From Larus michahellis (taxonomy: Eukaryota; Chordata; Aves; Charadriiformes; Laridae): DNA of 64,000 bases. The stretch lies in the NCBI RefSeq assembly GCF_964199755.1, contig NW_027435902.1, positions 62,001 to 126,000 on the forward strand. The letters run 5' to 3'. Made by a program: the position numbers and the translations under genes. The notes below the pieces were generated by a model. It did not search any database and was not told the DNA's origin. It was given only the letters and a program-made list of their open reading frames with translations. This document shows positions 45,238 through 57,470 of the stretch, piece by piece (the first letter of the stretch is position 1; the number at the start of each line of letters is the position of its first letter).

Positions 45238-46655
45238 GTGCTGACCTGTGAGGCGTTCGGGATGAGCAGCAGCTGCTGTGCCGGGGGAGCAGGGCTCATC
45301 CTGGCTCGAGGGACAGAACAACCCCCCTAGAGGCCCCCATCTGGTGACCTCTGAGGGGTTCTGTGCTTTGGGGCTTTGGCTCTTCTGCCTCCTGCTGGCT
45401 GTCAGCTGGAGAAGGTGGAGCTCTCTGCAGAGATGCAGGGCGCTGGGTGTGGGCTTTTTTAATGTGGGGTTTTTTGAAGCAGTAAATGCAAGGCCTGGTT
45501 GCTGAGGGCTCAGCCGTCTCCCATTGCACAGAGGTGTAAATCTGCTTGAAGCTGTCCCGTGGGCAGAATTCTGTTGGTGCTGCTCTGGCAACAGGGTTTT
45601 CCACATTACCCTTTGGAAGCGTTTTCAAGCTCAGCCCAGCAGAGGTGTGAGAGGGCTTTGTGTTTCGGCTGCTGGTGGCCCATGGGAGGAACTGTTTTTT
45701 GCTCCTCCTTTGGTGCAGGCCGTTGTGCCTTCTTCCTGCTGTGGGCAGGCTGCAGGATGGATGGAGGAGCCATGGGACAAAGTCACCTTCCCTCTGGGGG
45801 CCGGGGTCATTCTCTGACATGGGCTGTAGCCAGCACAAAGCTCACTGCAGATGTTTGGTGCTGCCACACGTTCCTGGTGGTTGTATGAAGGAGGCTGTGC
45901 TGCTAATGCAGCGAGCAAGGGCTGGTGCTCATGAGAGTGGCCGGAGTGCAAAGCCTGTCCTTGTGTTTGGTGTGTGGGTGGGAGTTCAGACTGAAAGACA
46001 AAGTGAGGTGATAAGTGTGGGGTGTTTGGTGTGAGATGGCATCTGCTGACCTCTGCTTCCTCCCCTGTAGCTGCCCCATCTTCCCCATGTGTTTGGGACC
46101 CTGGTTGCAGCCTCTCCAGCTCCATAGTCATAGAATCGGGTCATACGGAGGTTGGAAGCGTGTCCAGGGGAGCGAGGAGCTGTGAATCCTGCGTTGCGGC
46201 TGCCTGAGCTGGAAGGCTTTCATGGGCGAGTACAGTGCTTGGATCGCCAGAGCTGTCGCTTCAACATCCTTCAGCAGCACTAAAGCAGCTTTGAAGAAAA
46301 CCACTACCCAAGAACTCGCTGGGAAAGGCCAAGTCAGGAGAAAAGGAAAGGCTGATTGCAGGAGAGTGTGATGTGTATACAGGGAGAAGTAAGTCAGAAA
46401 AAGTTGAGCTGCTTGAATGTCCAAGTTAAACAAGGGCCAAGTATTAACGAAAATCCCCCTTCAGCGGGGCTGTGGCACCTGGTGGGGGCCCATTCCCGCC
46501 GACCCCCCCCGCGCTCCCTCCCCTCCCAGACAGGCACGGAGCGGGGCTGGAGAAAGAGCTTTTAATGGAAAAACACAAGAGAAAATGTCCTAACAAAGCC
46601 ACTCTAAGTCCCCCTCCCCTAAACACATCCCTCCCCCCACCCTCCCCAAATACAC
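45238..46655 (-). repeat. Arm B of inverted segmental duplication
   Basis: It is the reverse complement of arm A and almost identical over about 1.4 kb. Its right side holds the 3' end module of the Ser/Pro-rich gene (ATTAAA on the minus strand near 46565) and continues, after a solo LTR, into the body of gene copy 1. Its left edge joins the CpG promoter region. No open frame here resembles a known protein. Confidence 0.85.
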
Positions 46656-47095
46656 TGTTATAGTTGAATTTAAAATAAATCGAGTCCGAAATAGATTCAA
46701 TAAATATTTATTGAGGTAGGAAGGCAAAAGCAGCGCTGGGCGGCCGGGGAGTCGCAGCTCCACCAAAGGCTCGCAAATTCAAGCAAGCTGAGCAGCTCTT
46801 TTTATCTTCACGGAGGTCGGGTTTCGACATCTTTGGTACGCCCCGCCCCTCCGTAGCTTCTTGCTTGAGGTAGTTTAGATAAAATGTTGGTCACAGAATC
46901 AGCTCAAAACAATACATTCTGATAACATTGTGGTTAAGCTTTTTGTCAAACAGGAGTTCCCATGTTGGTGTAGCAAGATAACGTTGTGGACATGTCTCTT
47001 CTGGTAAAACAGGGAGTTCTCAAGACTGCCACAATGGGTTCGTTCCTCTTGCTTAACTTGTTCGATCAGCAAATCACCTTTAGTTACTTATTACA
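46656..47095 (-). mobile_element. Solo LTR (family 2), minus strand
   Basis: The plus strand runs from TGTTATAGTTGAA to TTACTTATTACA. It is related to 13971-14529 at both ends and in the block ctgggcggccggggagtc. It has split the C-rich 3' flank of gene copy 1; matching sequence resumes on the right. No convincing 6-bp target duplication is visible because the flanks are repetitive. Confidence 0.68.
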
Positions 47096-47388
47096 CACTC
47101 CCCCCCGCCCCCCCAAATACACGCTGGTCCTCTAAACATATCCCTCCCCGTGCCCCCCAGGTACACTGCCCACTACAACTTATAATGGAAAAACAGGAGA
47201 GAAAAGGCCCTATCGAAGCTACTCTAAGCCCCCCCACCCCTAAACACATCCCCCCCATCTCTCAAAATGCATTACCCCACCTCCAAATGCACCACCCTCC
47301 CCCAAACACACCACCCCCCCCAGATACAATCCCTCCCCTAAATACAACCCTCCCCCACCCCTCAAATGCACCCCCCCTCTGCCCCCCA
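47096..47388 (-). repeat. C-rich 3' flank with tandem end modules
   Basis: A module with ttaataggaaa-like sequence (aatggaaaaacaggagagaaaaggcc on the plus strand, 47180-47210) followed by C-rich runs recurs at 46560, 47180, 51600, 51725 and 51885. On the minus strand it may supply polyadenylation signals (ATTAAA or variants) for the genes. It is otherwise low-complexity. Confidence 0.6.
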
Positions 47389-48830
47389 TCATCTCTGTCT
47401 CCTCACTGGGGGGGTCTCTTCCCCCCTGCCACCCCCCGGGCAGCCTGCCAGAGCCCTGTGCTTGCTGGGTGGTGGTGATGGGGGGCTTGGCCCCCGCTTT
47501 GTCCCACACTTGTCTGCCACGGTGGGCTGGGCTGGCGGTAGCTCCATCCCCACGTCCCCAAACAGCTCCTGGGACTCCGTCCCATAGAGGGATTCTTCTA
47601 GGATGCGGATGGCCTCCAGGGTCTCCTCCACGCTGTAGTACTCGAAAGGCACCTTCTGGGGCACTGCAAGGTGGCCGTCCTTGTCCCCGAGGGCTTGGCT
47701 GTGGGGGACAGAAGAGGCGCTGCTGGGGACATCTTTCTCCCAGGAGATGTCACTCTCGGAGAGGTTGTCGCTGCTCCAGAAGGTGTCACTCTTTAGGGAG
47801 ATGATGTTGTGGTCTGAGCTGTTGTCTTCTGAGATGTCGCTTTTTGGGGAGAAATTGTGCTCTGGGGAGGTGTCACTCTTGGAGGAGGTGTTGCTCTTGG
47901 AGGAGGTGTTGCGCTCTGCAGAGATGTCGCGCCCCGAGGAGGTGTCACTCTTTGGAGAGATGTTGTGCCCTGAGGAGATTTCACTCTCAAAGGAGGTGTC
48001 GCGCTCTGAGGAGGTGTCGCTTTCTGAGGAGATGTTGCTGCCCAGGGGTGTCTGCGTGGGGGAGGCCCTGCTGGAGCTGTTGGTCACTGAAGAGCATTCC
48101 TCGGTGTTTTCAGAGGCAGGGATGGAGGTTGGCAGCTGGGTGGGTGCTGGGGCCACCGCTCTCCCCTCTCTGCCGGTGCCACCGCGTTCCCCAGGTGTGG
48201 GGACAGCGGTGTCAGGGTCCTGGCCGACCCGCCCTGCGTCTGGGGAGGAACCAAAGAGCCTGAGGGCGTCTTGGGGAGCATCTCCTCGGTCACTTCAATG
48301 TTGGCATCCAGGTCGATAGGAGCTTCTTTGTGTGGGGCTGCAATGGGTCTGGAGGAGACGCAGGTGCCCGTGGGGATGCGGCTGGCAGGGGGTGTCTGTG
48401 CAGGTATGGCCGTGCCGGAGCTGTTGGTGCCTGCAGGCTGTTCCTTGAGGTGCTGGCGTCTGGGGATGGAGGTGAGCAGCAGCGTGGGGGCTGCGAGCAC
48501 CGCTGTGCCCTGGTGGCTGTAGGGTGGGAGCTGCGTCATGTGGGGCGGTGGGTGTTGTCCCTGGGGGGTGCCAGGGGCTGCCCAGGCCGGGAGGGTCCCG
48601 CAGCCCCTGGGGCCACACAGGGCAGCGCCTGGCGGAGCAGCGGTGCCATGGCTGAGAGTGGCGGTGGCCGGCGCAGGCACATTGTTGACCGTCCACTCGA
48701 TGTGGACGAAGCGTGGCTCGACACAGTAGCCACCGCATGGGGCCCTGTGCAGCCCTGTGTGGGTAGAACGGAGCTGTGCTGGGCCGTGGGCACCTCCCGG
48801 GGCACCTGCCGATCCGCCCCCCATGGCCAT
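47389..48830 (-). pseudogene. Ser/Pro-rich gene, copy 1 (unrecognised)
   Basis: Two overlapping minus frames make one damaged gene. The first (48084-48830) starts at an ATG in good context (GATGGCCATGG), reading MAMGGGSAG, and has a conserved block, VHIEWTVNNVPAPATATLSHG. The second (47389-48156) is Ser-rich, with imperfect repeats of the SDTSSERD type, then HSQALGDKDGHLAVPQ and a basic end (VRRQR). Comparison with copy 2 shows a one-base loss near 48280 that separates the frames. There is no signal peptide or membrane segment. It looks like a disordered nuclear protein, perhaps a transcription cofactor, but that is only a guess. Confidence 0.6.
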
Positions 48831-49258
48831 CAGGGTGCTGATGGTGTCAGGGTGGCAGAGGGGACAGGGGTGCTATACCTGGTGGTGGGATCTGTGGGAC
48901 TGCCCCCAGTGGGGCTGCCCCGGCTGCAGGGAATGGCTGCTGCTGCCCGGGCGGTGGGAACAGGGTGGCTGCGCCTGGAAGAGAGACAGGAGCCATGGTC
49001 ACCTCCTGCACCCTTGGCCCCGACAGCATCCCCGGGCTGTGGGTCAGGGTCGTTCCCTGCCTTGGGGGTAGAAGGTTTGTGGGAGCACAAAATTGTGAAG
49101 GCTCTGGGGCGCCGGGGGGGCACGGGGGCCGCACAGTGGGAGCCACGGAGGTGGCAGCGCCATGGTGGGTCCCCTCAGTCTCTCGGCTGCTAAGGACTCT
49201 TTGGCATCTCCAGGATGGAATGTTGGGGCTCCCTGTGCTCCGCCCCCTCCCAACGGTC
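48831..49258 (-). other. Upstream part of duplicated block, copy 1
   Basis: A minus-strand piece of 96 bp (48879-48974) has an acceptor-like TTTCTTCCAG-type start and an AG|GTATAG end, encoding ATLFPPPGQQQPF. Copy 2 has the same piece at about 53700-53797. It could be a small exon, but joining it to the next start at 48837 would leave a 41-bp intron and a stop, so the true splice pattern is unresolved. The block ends at about 49258, where copies 1 and 2 diverge. Confidence 0.4.
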
Positions 49259-49379
49259 GCACCGTACCCAAGGGAGAGGTTTGATGGTCTAGCCACGATG
49301 GTGCAGTGGGGGTCTGCGACCCATCGCCCAGCCAGGATGCTGGCACTGAGGCCGTGAGTCTCTGAATCTCTAGGGGATG

Positions 49380-50510
49380 AGGAGACACCTCTGTGTCAGG
49401 AGCCCTTCTCCTTCTGGCAGATTTCATCTTCCCAGACAGCATGTGGGAAGCCCCTGGTGCTGTGAGGAGCAGGGCTGGGCAGTTCCTGCAGTTTGTGGGA
49501 GATGGGAACTTCTTGACGGCAGCGCTCGGGGGGCCATCGAGGAAACATGCCCTGCGAGACATGGTGGTTGTGAGCAGAGAAGGACTCGTGGGAGACGGGA
49601 AGGTCTCGGCTGCAGACATCATGAAATGGTTGAGTTTCAAATTGTCAGAAAAAGGGCGGGCAGAGTTCCTCCCCTGGATTTTGGGAGGTGAATGCCCCAT
49701 TAGGAAGGTTGCTGGTGATCCCAAACTGGGAGGTGCTGTTGAGTCTGTTGAGGGCCAAGAGGCCTTGCAGAAGGCTCTAGATGGCTTGGAGTGTTGGGCA
49801 ATCCTGAGCGGCGTGAAATTGAAGCAGTCCAAGTGTCGCGTTCTGCAGGTGGGAGGGAGGGAGTGAGTAACGGCGGCACCAGTGGGAATGGGGAGGGGGC
49901 GTCTGGGGAGCAGCCCTGCAGAAAGGGGTGTGGGGGTGGTGAGCAGCTCAGGAGGAGCCAGCAGTGTCCCCTGGCACCAAGAGGGCCAGCGCATCGTGGG
50001 GGGCATCAAACACAGTAGAAGCAGGCGGCCAAGGGAGGGGATTGTCCCACTGTGTTCAGCGCTGGCGTGGCTTCACCTGTAGCACCGTGTGTGGTGCTGG
50101 GCCCCACCATTGGAGAAGGGTGGGAAAGTCCTTGGATGGTGCAGAGGAGGGCAAGCAAGGTGGTGACAGGGCTGGAAGGCATGTCCTCTGAGGAGCGTCT
50201 GAGCGCTGGGGGTTGGTCTCATCTGGAGAGCAGGAGGCTGAGGGGCGAGCTCCTGGCTCTGTGCAGCTTCCTGAGGAGGGGACGTGGAGAGGGAGGTGCT
50301 GAGCTCTTTTCCCGGGCATGCAGGGACAGGATGCGTGGAAATGGCTCAAAGCCACACCAGGGGAGGTTCAGCCTGGGCATTAGGAAGCGTTTTTTCACCA
50401 AGAGGGCGGTCAAACCCTGGAAGAGGCGTCCTCGAGAGGTGGTTGATGCCCCAAGTCTCTCTGTGCCCAAGAGGCCCTTGGACAATGCCCTTAAGAACAC
50501 GCTTTAACTC
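49380..50510 (+). repeat. Old degraded CR1, plus strand
   Basis: Traces of CR1 ORF2 appear in order: DFIFPDSMW and REGLVGDGKV (endonuclease end), GDPKLGGAVES, LKQSKCRVLQVG, and the C-terminal SLGIRKRFFTKRAVKPW and LDNALKNTL. The central RT is missing. Many frameshifts make it the most diverged CR1 in the window. It separates the two gene copies. Confidence 0.8.
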
Positions 50511-51508
50511 GAGGTCAGCCCTGGAGTTTGGGTTCTGGTCTTTCTCTTCCCTTTTCCTCCTTGTCTGGCGCAGAGCAGCTCCCCGCGGCCCCCGAGAGCT
50601 GCAGGCGGTGGCGGTGCAGCTGCTGCAGGGGACGGGAGTTTTGGGTGCAGGAGGGTGCTCGGGGCGGGGGGTTGGGAGGCCGGACGTGGAGCAGCAGCGG
50701 TGCCGGGAGCTGCGCCGGGCCCTGCCGAGGCCAAGGGGACTGCGCCCGCCCGGGGCCTGCAGCGGCTCCCCCCGCCCCGGCGGCGTCCCTGGGGCTGCCC
50801 TGGGGCAGGGGCTCAGACCCCGATGCCGGGGGTGCCCCGACGGGGACCGGGGACCTCCCCCGGCACCTTCTGCGCGCCGGACCCGCAGAGGGGCGGCCGC
50901 TGCCCGAAGGCGCCCTTGGCTGCGTTGGCCCTGGGCTGTGGAGCTGGGAGGGGGAACGGGCAATACAGAGCTGGGGTTTCCAGGCACTTTTGGCCCCTGC
51001 TGTGATTTCTTTGTTTATTTCTTTCCTTATTTCCCCCCTCCCTGGCTGCTGTCGGGGCTGTCCAAGGCGCAGGCCGAGGAGGGGAGGAGGGTCCCTGCCT
51101 GGCCGGCAGCTCCCCCCTGGCCGTTGTGGGGGTGATTTGGGGTGATGGGGCAGCGCAGGGAGGCAAAGCTGGGCTGCGGAGCCGCGGATGGGGGTGATTG
51201 TGCCGAGGCTTTGGGGGCTTTGCCCGGAGCCCTGTCCCCGCGGGAGGGGACGCTGGCCGGGGTCCAGCCGAAGGCCTGGCAGCCCTTGTGGTCGTGTGTG
51301 TCCATCCCCTCCCGCTCCCCAAGGTCTGTCCTTGTCCCAGGGGCTCCGTGCTGCTTTCTGCGTGGGGCCGTGTCCATGGGTCCGGCGGGGACCCGTCTGC
51401 CCTGGCTGCCCCTGGGGAAGGGGACAGGGGAGTCCCCCCCCACTACTGCCACCCCGCTGGTGGTGACTCGGCCCTGGGGGCAGCTCGGTGCCCTTCGGGG
51501 TCCCATGT
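50511..51508. other. GC-rich spacer, no gene recognised
   Basis: CpG-rich DNA with long open frames on both strands (for example 406 codons on the minus strand). Composition explains the lack of stops. It may hold a promoter for copy 1, which reads leftward, but no TATA box or clear first exon is seen. Confidence 0.4.
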
Positions 51509-52048
51509 GGGGCTGTGGCACCTGGTGGGGGCCGATTCCCGCTGTCCCCCGCGCTCCCTCCCCTCCCAGACAGGCACGGAGCGGGGCTGGAGAAACAACT
51601 TTTAATGGAAAAACACAAGAGAAAAGGTCCTATCAAAGCTACTCTAACCCCCCGTCCCTCAAATGCGCCCCCCTCCCCTAAACACATCCCTCCCCCCAAA
51701 TACACTGCCCGCCGCAACCTTAAATGGAAAAACATAGGAGAAAAGGTCTTATCAAAGCTACTCTGATCCGTCCCCTAAACTCACCCCCCCATCTCTCAAA
51801 ACACACTACCCTCCCCTTTAAATATACTTCCCTCCCCTAAACACACCCACCTCCCCAAACACACTGCCCGCTACAACTTTTAAGGGAAAAACAGGAGAGA
51901 AAAGGCCCTATCGAAGCTACTCTAACCCCCCCCTCCCCTAAACATGTCCCTGTCCCCACCCCCCCAGATACAGTCCCCTCCCTTAAATCTGCCCCCCCCC
52001 CCCCCAAATACAACCCACCCCCCAAATGCACCCCCCCTCTGCCCCCCA
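51509..52048 (-). repeat. 3' flank of gene copy 2, tandem modules
   Basis: The start (ctgtggcacctggtggggg) equals that of the copy 1 block at 46475 and the arm A end at 12730. Three modules with aatggaaaaacacaagagaaaa-type sequence (51600, 51725, 51885) and C-rich runs follow. Minus-strand ATTAAA near 51600 would suit a polyadenylation signal. Confidence 0.6.
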
Positions 52049-53640
52049 TCATCTCCGTCTCCTCGCTGGGGGGCGTCTCTTCCCCCCTGCCACCCCCAGC
52101 CTGTCCGCCAGAGCCCTGCGCTTCCTGGGTGACAGCGACGGGGAGTTCATCCCGAGCTTTGTCCCCTGCTTCGTCCACCGCTTCTCCGCCATGGTGGGCT
52201 GGGCCGGTGGCAGCTCCATCCCCGTGTCCCTACACGACTCCTGGGACTTCGTCCTGGAGAAGATATCTTCCAGGACGACGACGGCCTTCCGGGTCACCTC
52301 CACGCCAAAGTACTTGACAGGCACCTCCTGGGGCACTGCAAGGTGGCCGGCTGTGTCCCCGAGGGCTTGGCTGTGGGGGACAGCAGAGGGGCTCCTGGGG
52401 ACATCGCTCTCAAGGTGGCCGGCCGCGTCCCCGAGGGCTTGGCTGTTGGGGACATTGCTCTCTGGCCCATAGAGGAATTCTTCCAGGATGCGGGCACCCT
52501 CCAGGAGCTCCTCCATGCTGCAATCGAGCATCAGCAGCTCCTCGGGCAGCGAGAGGGAGTCGACGTCGCAGAGGGGGGCGGCTTCGCTGGTGCCACCAGG
52601 GTCACAGTCCAAGAGCCTCAGGGCCTCCTTGAGGGACACCTCGTGGGGCACGGCAATGTGGCCGTCTGCGTCCCCGAGGGCTTGGCTGTGGGGGACGTTG
52701 CTCTCGGAGGAGTTGTCGCTGCTCGAGGAGGTGTCACTCTTTAGGGAGATGGTGTCATACTCTGAGATGTCCTGCTCTGAGTAGGTGATGTTCTTTGGGG
52801 AGAAGGTGAGCTCTGGGGAGATGTCACTCCAGGGAGAGATGTTGCTCTTTGGGGAGCTGATGGTGCTCCAGGAGATGTTGCTGCTCAGGGGTGTCTGCGC
52901 GGGGGAGGCCCTGCTGGAGCTGTTGGTCTCTGAGGACCATTCCTTGGTGTTCTCGAAGACAGGGATGGATGTTGGCAGCTGGGTTGGTGCTGGGGCCACC
53001 GCTCTCCCCTCTCTGATGATGCCACCGGGTTCCCCAGGTGTGGTGATGCTGGTGTCGGGGTCATGGGAGACCTCCACCTTGTCCAAGGAGGAACCAAAGA
53101 GCCAGAGGGGCTCTTGGAGGATCATGTCCCCGGTGACTTCAATGTTGGCATCCAGGTCACCAGGAGCTTCTTTGTGGGGGGCAGCAGCAGGGCTGGGGGG
53201 AAATAGGTGCCCGTGGGGACACGGCTGGCAGGGGGTGCCCCCGCGTAGGTGACCTTGAGGTGCTGGCAGCCGGGGATGGAGGTGAGCAGCAGTGGGGGAG
53301 TTGCGGGCACTGCTGTGCCCTGGTGGCCGTAGTCTGGGAGCTGCGTCATGTGGGAAGGTGGTGGTTGTCCCTGGGGGGTGCCAGGGGCTGCCCAGGCCGG
53401 GAGGGTCCCGCAGCCCCTGGGGCCCCACAGGGCAGAGCCTGGTGGAGCAGCGGCGCCATGGCTGAGGGTGGCAGTGGCCGGCGCAGGCACGTTGGTGACG
53501 GTCCACTCGACGTGGAAGAAGTGCGGGTGAACGCAGCAGCAGCCGCATGGGGCCCTGTGCAGCCCTGTGTGGGTAGAATGGAGCCACGCTGGGCCGGGGG
53601 CACCCTCCAGGGCACCCGCCGAGCCGCCCCCCATGGCCAT
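52049..53640 (-). pseudogene. Ser/Pro-rich gene, copy 2 (unrecognised)
   Basis: The minus frame 52049-53587 (512 codons) covers most of the gene. Its N-terminal part belongs to the shorter frame starting at 53640 (MAMGGGSAGALEG, FHVEWTVTNVPAPATATL). A one-base difference from copy 1 near 53190 switches frame, after which DANIEVTGDMILQEPLWLFGS leads into the Ser-rich region. Further on are acidic amphipathic blocks (PEELLMLDCSMEELLEG) and three repeats of SQALGD.AGHL. The basic C-terminus (SPRKRRALADRLG, PARRRR) ends at the same stop position as copy 1. The repeat region is shorter and more diverged than in copy 1. Function unknown. Confidence 0.6.
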
Positions 53641-54078
53641 CAGGGTGCTGATGGTGTCAGGGTGGCAGAGGGGACAGGGGTGCCATACCTGGTGGTGGGG
53701 CCTGTGGGACCTGTGGGGCTGCCCCCACTGGGGGTGCCCAGGCCGTGGGGAAGAGCAGCTGCTGCCCGGGCGGTGGGAACAGGGTGGCTGCGCCTGGAAG
53801 AAAGACAGGAGCCATGGTCACCTCCTGCACCCTTGGCCCCGAGAGCGTCCCTGGGCTGTGGGTCAGGGTCGTTCCCTGCCTTGGGGGGTAGAAGGTTTGT
53901 GGGAGCACAAAAGCCTGAAGGCTCTGGGGCGCCGGGGGGGCACGGGGGCCGCGCAGTGGGAGCCACCGAGGTGGCAGCACCATGGTGGGTCCCCTCAGTC
54001 TCTCCGTTGCTAAGGACTCTTTGGCGTCTCCAGGATGGAATGTTGAGGCTCCCTGTGCTCCGCCCCCTCCCAACGGCC
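53641..54078 (-). other. Upstream part of duplicated block, copy 2
   Basis: This is the counterpart of 48831-49258. A candidate small exon near 53700-53797 encodes ATLFPPPGQQLLF. Identity with copy 1 ends at about 54078, just after cgccccctcccaacgg. Confidence 0.4.
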
Positions 54079-54920
54079 CCCCCAACAGCCCCCCCAGCTC
54101 CTGCTGGGGAGGGAAGGGGCTCGGGGGGGCTGGGTGTCCCCGGATCCCACCAGGGGCTCTGTGTGCAAGTGCTTTTTGCTTTCAACAGTATTTTTCAGGG
54201 GGCGAAAGGACCAAGTTGGTTCAGCCGAGCTTTGTGGGGACAAAGCTGCACCCGCAGCCTCCTTGTGCCACACAGCAAATGCCTCTGTGACTGTCGCCTG
54301 TGCTGCGCTGCCTGGAGTGACGCAGAGACAGGAACAAGGACCTGGAGGGTGCGAGGGAAGGTCACGCAGCACCCCTCGGTGGCACGCTCCCCTGCCCAGC
54401 CCTCCCTCAAATCCTGCTCTCGGGTCTTTTAGTCTCCTCATTGGGAAACAAGCAGCTCTGGGTCCCCCTTGGAGGGGGCTGTACCTTCCCTGGGTGCGTG
54501 ACACCGGGAGGAGACGGTACCCACCGCTGCATGCTCCCAGAAAAGGCCGGGATTCTGCACAACATCCGATGATGAGATGCTGGGTCTCTCTGTGCTCTGC
54601 AGGACCCCAGGGACTGGGTTAGTTCATCCCCTCCTGGTACTGGGGAGGATTTGGCACTACCAAGGACACCCCGGTAGGAACACAGGCCTCTCGCTCCCGC
54701 TACGTGAACAGCGTGTGGCGTGGGGGAGCCGGGACAACTGGCGTGAGCTGGAGGCCAGAGATCCCTCCTGGCCTGTATCCTGTTAATTAAACAGATTGCT
54801 CTCTGTTAGCGAGGCACCTCTGGCTGCAAGATCGTGTGAGACCATCTGCTGTGTAACTTGTGGCAGGGACCGATGCTGGGGGTGTGAAGGCAACTTCTAA
54901 AAAACATAAAACTTTCATCG
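54079..54920. other. No gene recognised
   Basis: Unique-looking DNA between the duplicated block and the CR1. Open frames on both strands lack known domains. Confidence 0.45.
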
Positions 54921-57470
54921 TGACATCGTGATGGGAGTTTGTTATAGACCCCCTAATCAGGATGTAGAATCTGATGAAGTATTCTGTAAGTAGCTGGCAG
55001 AGGTCTCACGATCATTTGCCCTTGTTCTTGTGGGGGACTTCAACTTCCCAGACGTCTGCTGGAAATATAACACAGCAGAGAGGGAACAGTCCCGGAGGTT
55101 CCTGCAGTGTGTGGAAGACAACTTCCTAACACAGCTGGTGAAGGAACCAACTAGGGGAAGTGCCCTACTGGACCTACTGTTTGTTAACAGAGAAGGTCTT
55201 GTGGGGGATTTAAAGGTTGGAGGTCGTCTTGGGCACAGTGACCATGAAATGGTAGAATTTTCAATTCTTGGTGAGGCAAGGCGGGGAGCCAGTAGAACTG
55301 CCACCTTGGATTTCCGAAGGGCAGACTTTAGTCTGTTTAGGAGCATGGTCAAGAGCGTCCCTTGGGAGGCAGTGTGGAAGAGCAAAGGTGCCCAGGAAGG
55401 CTGGTCATACTTCAAGCAGGTGCTCTTAGAAGCACAGGAGAAGGCCATCCCCATGTCTCGAAAAATGAGCCGACGGGGAAGAAGACCAGCCTGGCTAAAT
55501 AGAGAGCTCTGGCTGGACCTCAGGAAAAAAAGGAAAGCTTACATTCTCTGGAAAAAGGGATTGGCAACTTATGAGGATTATCAAGATATAACAAAGCTAT
55601 GTAGGGGGAAATTAGAAGGGCCAAAGCTCAATCAGAACTCAGCTTTGCCACTGCAGTTAAAGACAATAAGAGATTCTTTCAGTATATCAATAGAAAAAGG
55701 AAGACTAGGGAAAATGTAGGCCCACTGATGAATGAGACAGGTGCCCTAGTGGTGGAAGACACAGAGAAGGCAGAGCTACTGAATGCCGTCTTTTCTTCGG
55801 TCTTCACTGCTAAAGCTGCCTCTCACGAATCCCATACCCTGGAGGCAAGGGGGAAGGTCGGGAGAGAGGAAGATTTTCCTTCAGTTGAGGAGGACCGGGT
55901 CAGAGACCACTTGGCCAATCTGGACATTCATAAGTCCATGGGCCCTGATGGGATGCACCCGCGAGTGCTGAGAGAGCTGGCAGATGTTATTGCTAGACCA
56001 CTCTCCATCGTCTTTGAAAGGTCATGGGGAACAGGAGAGGTGCCTGAGGACTGGAGGAAGGCTGACATCGCTCCAATCTTTAAAAAAGGCAAGAAGGAGG
56101 ACCCAGGGAACTACAGACCGGTTAGTCTCACCTCTGTCCCTGGGAAGGTAATGGAGCGACTCATCCTGGATGTCATCCCCAAACACGTTGAGGAACAGGA
56201 AGTCATTGGAAGTGGTCAGCATGGATTTACCAAGGGTAAATCATGCTTGACCAATCTGATAGCTTTCTATGATGTTATAATGGGTTGGCTGGATGAGGGG
56301 AGAGCCCTAGATGTCATCTACCTTGACTTTAGCAAGGCTTTTGACACTGTCTCCCATAACATCCTCATTAGGAAGCTGAGGAAGTAAGGGCTAGATGAGG
56401 TGACGGTGAGGTGGATTGAGAGCTGGCTGAGTGACAGAACTCAGAAGGTTGTGATCAGCGGCACAGAGTCTAGTTGGAGGCCTGTAACCAGTGGTGTCCC
56501 CCAGGGGTCAATACTTGGTCCAATTTTGTTCAGTATATTCATTAATGACCTGGATGATGGGACAGAGTGTATCCTCAGCAAGTTTGCTGATGATACCAAA
56601 CTGGGAGGGGTGGCTGACACTCCAGAGGGCCGTGCTGCCATCCAGCATGACCTGGACAGGCTGGAGAGCTGGGCAGAGAAAAACCTAATGAGGTTCAACA
56701 AAAGCAAGTGCAAGGTCCTCTACCTGGGGAGGAAGAATGCTAAGCACCAGTATAGGTTAGGGGTGGACGTGCTGGGAAGTAGTTCTGAGGAGAAGGATCT
56801 GGGGGTCCTGGTAGACAGTAAATTATCCATGAGCCAACAATGTGCCCTTGTCGCCAAGAAGGCCAATGGCATCCTGGGCTGCATAGGGAAGACTGTGGCC
56901 AGTAGGTCGAGGGAGGTCATTCTCCCCCTCTGCTCTGCACTGGTGAAGCCACAACTGGAATACTGCATCCAGTTTTGGGCTCCCCAGTTCAAGAGGGACA
57001 GGGAACTACTGGAGCAGGTCCAGCGTAGGGCAACTAAGATCATTGAAGGACTGGAGCATCTCCCTTATGAGGAAAGGCTGAGAGAGCTGGGACTCTTTAG
57101 CCTGGAGAAGAGAAGGCCGAGGGGAGACCTTATTATGGCATATAAGTATCTAAAGGGTGGGTTGAAGGAGGATGGTGCCAGCCTCTTTTCATTGGTTCCC
57201 AGTGACAGGACAAGGGGCAACAGGCACAAGTTGGAACATAGGAAGTTCCGTTCAAATACACGGGAAAACCTCTTTACAGTTAGGGTGACAGAGCACTGGA
57301 ACAGGCTGCCCAGGGAGGTTGTGGAGTCCCCTTCTCTGGAGATTTTCAAGACTCACCTGGATGCAGCCCTGAGGGATGTGCTCTGGGCAATCCTGCTTTG
57401 GCAGGGGAGTTGGACTAGATGATCTCTAGAGGTCCCTTCCAACTCCGAAGTTTCTGTGATTCTGTGATTC
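54921..57470 (+). repeat. Long CR1 LINE, plus strand
   Basis: It starts within the endonuclease (GVCYRPPNQDVES region) and runs through GDFNFPDVCWKYN, REGLVGDLKVGG, RT ([38 protein letters not shown]) and the C-terminal block. Frames are 55030-55719, 55728-56387 and 56400-57422. A frameshift lies near 55720, and the TAA at 56385-56387 is shared with the CR1 nested in the ERV-L. The tail is tgtgattctgtgattc. It is the most complete CR1 here and close to the nested copy. Confidence 0.95.

Noticed and set aside
48838..48878. A 41-bp intron in the Ser/Pro-rich gene
   Set aside because: It is too short for normal vertebrate splicing, and the joined frame hits a stop at once.
50515..51735. 406-codon minus-strand open frame
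   Set aside because: It lies in CpG-rich DNA where stops are rare and overlaps the repetitive 3' flank; competing frames of similar length exist on the other strand.
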